Shown here piece by piece: positions 24,501 through 26,396 of a stretch of DNA of 26,396 nt. The translations under genes and the position numbers were made by a program. Source of the stretch: an uncultured Eubacteriales bacterium (GTDB lineage Bacteria; Bacillota; Clostridia; Lachnospirales; Lachnospiraceae); the NCBI GenBank assembly GCA_900321505.1, contig ONWK01000107.1, forward strand, positions 1 to 26,396. The letters run 5' to 3'. A model generated the notes under the pieces. That model made no database searches. It saw nothing but the letters and a program-made list of their open reading frames with translations, and was not told the origin of the DNA. The stretch's first letter is position 1. Every line of letters starts with the position of its first letter.

Positions 24501-24525
24501 TGATTTGTCCTCCGTATTTGCCCTG

Positions 24526-24554
24526 TGGTAAAATGCATCAGCTTCTGATATAAT
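24526..24554 (+). promoter_or_regulatory. tatD-rsmA promoter (extended -10)
   Basis: TATAAT (24549-24554) preceded by TG at 24546-24547 gives an extended -10. The matching -35 position, TGGTAA, is weak. Transcription would start near 24561, about 67 nt before tatD. Confidence 0.55.
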
Positions 24555-24584
24555 GATGCCGGAGCCAAAAGGGCATATAGAGCT

Positions 24585-24613
24585 ATTATAGTTTGTTTGA
24601 CCATAAAAAACAA
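24585..24613 (-). promoter_or_regulatory. Promoter of the aminotransferase gene
   Basis: On the minus strand TTGTTT (plus-strand 24608-24613), 17 bases and TATAAT (24585-24590) point leftward, with a start near 24578 and a leader of about 78 nt. It faces the tatD promoter, and the two start sites would overlap by about 17 bases. Confidence 0.55.
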
Positions 24614-24627
24614 GGGAGATCATCAGA

Positions 24628-25437
24628 GTGGACACCTTTTTTTTTGATACGCATACGCATTACAACCATCCGGATTTTGATGCGGATCTTCCGGAGGTGA
24701 AGGACCGTATCAGAAGGGCAGGAGTTAGATATGATGCGGTTATCGGGTATGATACTGATTCTTCCCAAAAGGCCATAGAGCTTGCAGCTGAGGACAGTTC
24801 GCATATTGCCGTGGCGGGCATACATCCGCTGCATGCGGAACCGGACATCGGAGAAGCAATGAAGAGGCTGGAGAGGCTCGTTCTGCGGGATCTGGCTGCC
24901 GTAGCTGCAATAGGGGAAACCGGGCTTGATTATTATAAGGACCGCCCCGGGAGAGTCCCGGATAAGTCCCTTCAGCAGGAACTGTTCCGCGCACAGCTCA
25001 GGCTTTCGAAAAGGCTGGATCTTCCGGTGGTGATTCATTCCCGTGATGCGGCTCAGGATACGGCGGAAATACTCAGGGAGGAGGCAACCGGCGGACCGGG
25101 CGGAGTTATCCACTGTTTTTCCTACAGCCCGGAAATGGCGGAGATATTTGTCCGTATGGGCTTTTTCCTGGGAATAGGCGGCAAGGTGACCTATCCTGCT
25201 TCCAGAAGGCTCAGGGAAACGGTACGGAGGATACCCATTGAAAGGCTGGTGCTGGAGACCGATGCGCCGTATCTTTCTCCCGAAGGAAGAAGGGGAGAGA
25301 GAAATGATTCGCTGTCGCTGCCGCTGATCGCGGAGGCGGTTGCAGAGATAAAAGGCATTTCGGCGGAAGAGGTGGCACGCATTACAGCCGGAAACGCATT
25401 CAGATTATACAGGATACAAGACCGGGAGGAGATTTGA
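24628..25437 (+). CDS. tatD: TatD-family metal-dependent hydrolase (DNase-like)
   Basis: The 269-residue TIM-barrel protein has the metal ligands of the family: HTH (H9, H11), E97 in GETGLDYY, H137 in HSRDA, H162 in VIHCFS and D212 in ETDAPYLSP. TatD and YcfH/YabD-like proteins act as 3'-5' exonucleases or related phosphoesterases, but the substrate in Firmicutes is not firmly known. The start is GTG behind AAGGGAGA. The stop codon and the rsmA start share one base (TGATG), so the two are translationally coupled, an order that also occurs in Bacillus (yabD before rsmA with other genes between). Confidence 0.94.
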   Translation: MDTFFFDTHTHYNHPDFDADLPEVKDRIRRAGVRYDAVIGYDTDSSQKAIELAAEDSSHIAVAGIHPLHAEPDIGEAMKRLERLVLRDLAAVAAIGETGLDYYKDRPGRVPDKSLQQELFRAQLRLSKRLDLPVVIHSRDAAQDTAEILREEATGGPGGVIHCFSYSPEMAEIFVRMGFFLGIGGKVTYPASRRLRETVRRIPIERLVLETDAPYLSPEGRRGERNDSLSLPLIAEAVAEIKGISAEEVARITAGNAFRLYRIQDREEI

Positions 25438-26303
25438 TGACGCCGGATAATGATAAACTCAGTAACCCCCAGGTTACGATACAGACCATAAAAAAATATG
25501 ATTTCCGTTTTCAGAAGCGCTATGGCCAGAATTTCCTCATAGATCAGCATGTGATCAGCAAAATCCTGCTTGCGGCGGATATATCAAAGGAAGACACAGT
25601 ACTTGAGATCGGACCGGGCATAGGAACGCTGACCCAGTATCTTGCCGAGTCGGCCGGAAAGGTCTTTGCAGTGGAGATCGATGAGAAGCTGATCCCTGTA
25701 CTCGGGGATACTCTTAAGGAATATGATAATGTGACCGTGGTAAATCAGGATATCCTTAAGTGCGATATTCAGGCACTTATCGGAGAAGGGAAAAGCTGCA
25801 AAATAGTCGCAAATCTGCCGTATTATATAACCACGCCCATAATAATGGGTCTTCTTGAGGGAAATGTTCCGGCTGAATCCATAACAGTCATGATCCAGAA
25901 GGAAGTGGCTGAACGCATGGATGCCGGACCGGGAAGCAAAACCTACGGAGCTCTGTCACTTGCCGTGCAGTATTATGCGGAAACATATCTTGCCGCAAAC
26001 GTCCCGCCCAACTGTTTTATGCCCAGGCCGGCAGTAGGTTCGGCTGTGATCAGGCTTTCAAAGAGGAAGGAACCGCCTGTAGAAGTGAAGGATGAAAAAT
26101 TCATGTTCAGGATTATCCGCGCGGCCTTCAATGAACGCCGTAAAACCCTGGTCAATGCCCTGAAAAATGATCCGGTTACGGCTATTCCGAAGGAGACCAC
26201 CGAACAGGCCCTGCAGGCCCTGGGACTGCCCTTAACCATAAGGGGAGAAGCACTGTCGCTTGGACAGTTTGCAGAACTTGCGGATAAAATTTCCTTGACG
26301 TAG
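25437..26303 (+). CDS. rsmA: 16S rRNA dimethyladenosine transferase
   Basis: RsmA (KsgA) dimethylates two adjacent adenines (A1518 and A1519 by E. coli numbering) of the 16S rRNA 3' stem-loop late in small-subunit assembly. The 288-residue protein has the SAM motif EIGPGIGTLT (57-66), the catalytic NLPY (126-129) and the N-terminal QKRYGQNFLID. ATG at 25437 is preferred over the TTG directly before it, since GGGAGGAG sits five bases upstream. The final two codons (TTGACG) also make the -35 box of the next transcription unit. Confidence 0.97.
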   Translation: MTPDNDKLSNPQVTIQTIKKYDFRFQKRYGQNFLIDQHVISKILLAADISKEDTVLEIGPGIGTLTQYLAESAGKVFAVEIDEKLIPVLGDTLKEYDNVTVVNQDILKCDIQALIGEGKSCKIVANLPYYITTPIIMGLLEGNVPAESITVMIQKEVAERMDAGPGSKTYGALSLAVQYYAETYLAANVPPNCFMPRPAVGSAVIRLSKRKEPPVEVKDEKFMFRIIRAAFNERRKTLVNALKNDPVTAIPKETTEQALQALGLPLTIRGEALSLGQFAELADKISLT

Positions 26304-26323
26304 GCAGCGCATTTCGCTATACT
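26295..26323 (+). promoter_or_regulatory. SRP RNA promoter overlapping the end of rsmA
   Basis: TTGACG (26295-26300), 17 bases and TATACT (26318-26323) make a near-consensus promoter. The -35 box lies in the last two codons of rsmA and the stop codon is in the spacer. The start is expected near 26330. Confidence 0.85.
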
Positions 26324-26329
26324 ATTCTC

Positions 26330-26396
26330 ACCGCGCAGCCGGGGAGATAGCGGTGCCCTGTACCTGCAATCCGCTACAGCAGGGGTGATGGTCAGC
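26330..26396 (+). ncRNA. ffs: Signal recognition particle RNA, 5' part (cut by window end)
   Basis: The sequence GGGGAGATAGCGGTGCCCTG, followed by TACCTGCAATCCGCTACAGC and then AGGGG, closely matches, as I recall it, the 5' Alu domain of the Bacillus small cytoplasmic (SRP) RNA. TAGCGG (26348-26353) pairs with CCGCTA (26371-26376), and CCCTG with CAGGG, as in the family. The RNA binds Ffh and targets membrane and secreted proteins. It is of the large, Alu-bearing type. The 5' end is estimated from the promoter; the rest, including the Ffh-binding domain, lies beyond the window. Confidence 0.9.

Noticed and set aside
24501..24635. Longer aminotransferase starting at ATG 24635
   Set aside because: This part lies upstream of the likely transcription start and of the GGAGG ribosome binding site; its residues do not look like the family.
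1..26396. CRISPR arrays, insertion sequences, prophage genes, tRNA genes
   Set aside because: No regularly spaced repeats, transposase or integrase products, attachment sites or tRNA cloverleafs were seen. All genes look like chromosomal core genes.

Overview
The window looks like a housekeeping chromosomal segment of a low-to-mid GC Gram-positive bacterium, most likely a Lachnospiraceae-type Clostridia. Pointers are a glmS ribozyme, the start of a Bacillus-like SRP RNA with an Alu domain, -35/-10 promoters often with an extended TGn -10, strong AGGAG ribosome binding sites with several TTG starts, a pyrB-pyrI pair, a free-standing mreB and a SleB-type wall hydrolase with wall-binding repeats. 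I assigned family and taxon from memory of protein families; no search was run. I see no insertion sequence, phage gene, CRISPR array, tRNA or plasmid function.

Layout, left to right. (1) 1-1562: pyrB-pyrI (aspartate transcarbamoylase) behind a leader with an attenuator-like hairpin. (2) 1624-5158: murA with its own promoter, then metG. (3) 5218-8140: a cell-surface group of polyprenyl-phosphate glycosyltransferase, GtrA-like membrane protein and secreted wall hydrolase, closed by a 21-bp terminator. (4) 8219-10499: glmS with promoter, self-cleaving ribozyme, a further long hairpin and a bidirectional terminator facing a leftward lipoprotein gene (10520-11173). (5) 11358-15144: a DivIVA-like coiled-coil protein with a cysteine-bearing 11-residue repeat, a PAS/GAF protein with no output domain, and MreB. 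(6) 15168-19247: recD2, comF and ddl, closed by a bidirectional terminator. (7) 19386-24500, leftward: aminotransferase, malQ, plsC, a membrane-anchored conserved hypothetical and a CPBP protease. (8) 24526-26396, rightward: tatD, rsmA and the 5' part of the SRP RNA, whose promoter lies over the rsmA stop codon.

Much of the window serves the cell envelope: MurA, GlmS and Ddl supply peptidoglycan precursors, MreB and the DivIVA-like protein would place wall growth, the SleB-type enzyme and GtrA/GtrB pair act on wall or surface glycans, and PlsC makes phospholipid. The least conventional part is the DivIVA-like / PAS-GAF / MreB cluster; the best regulatory RNA is the glmS leader.
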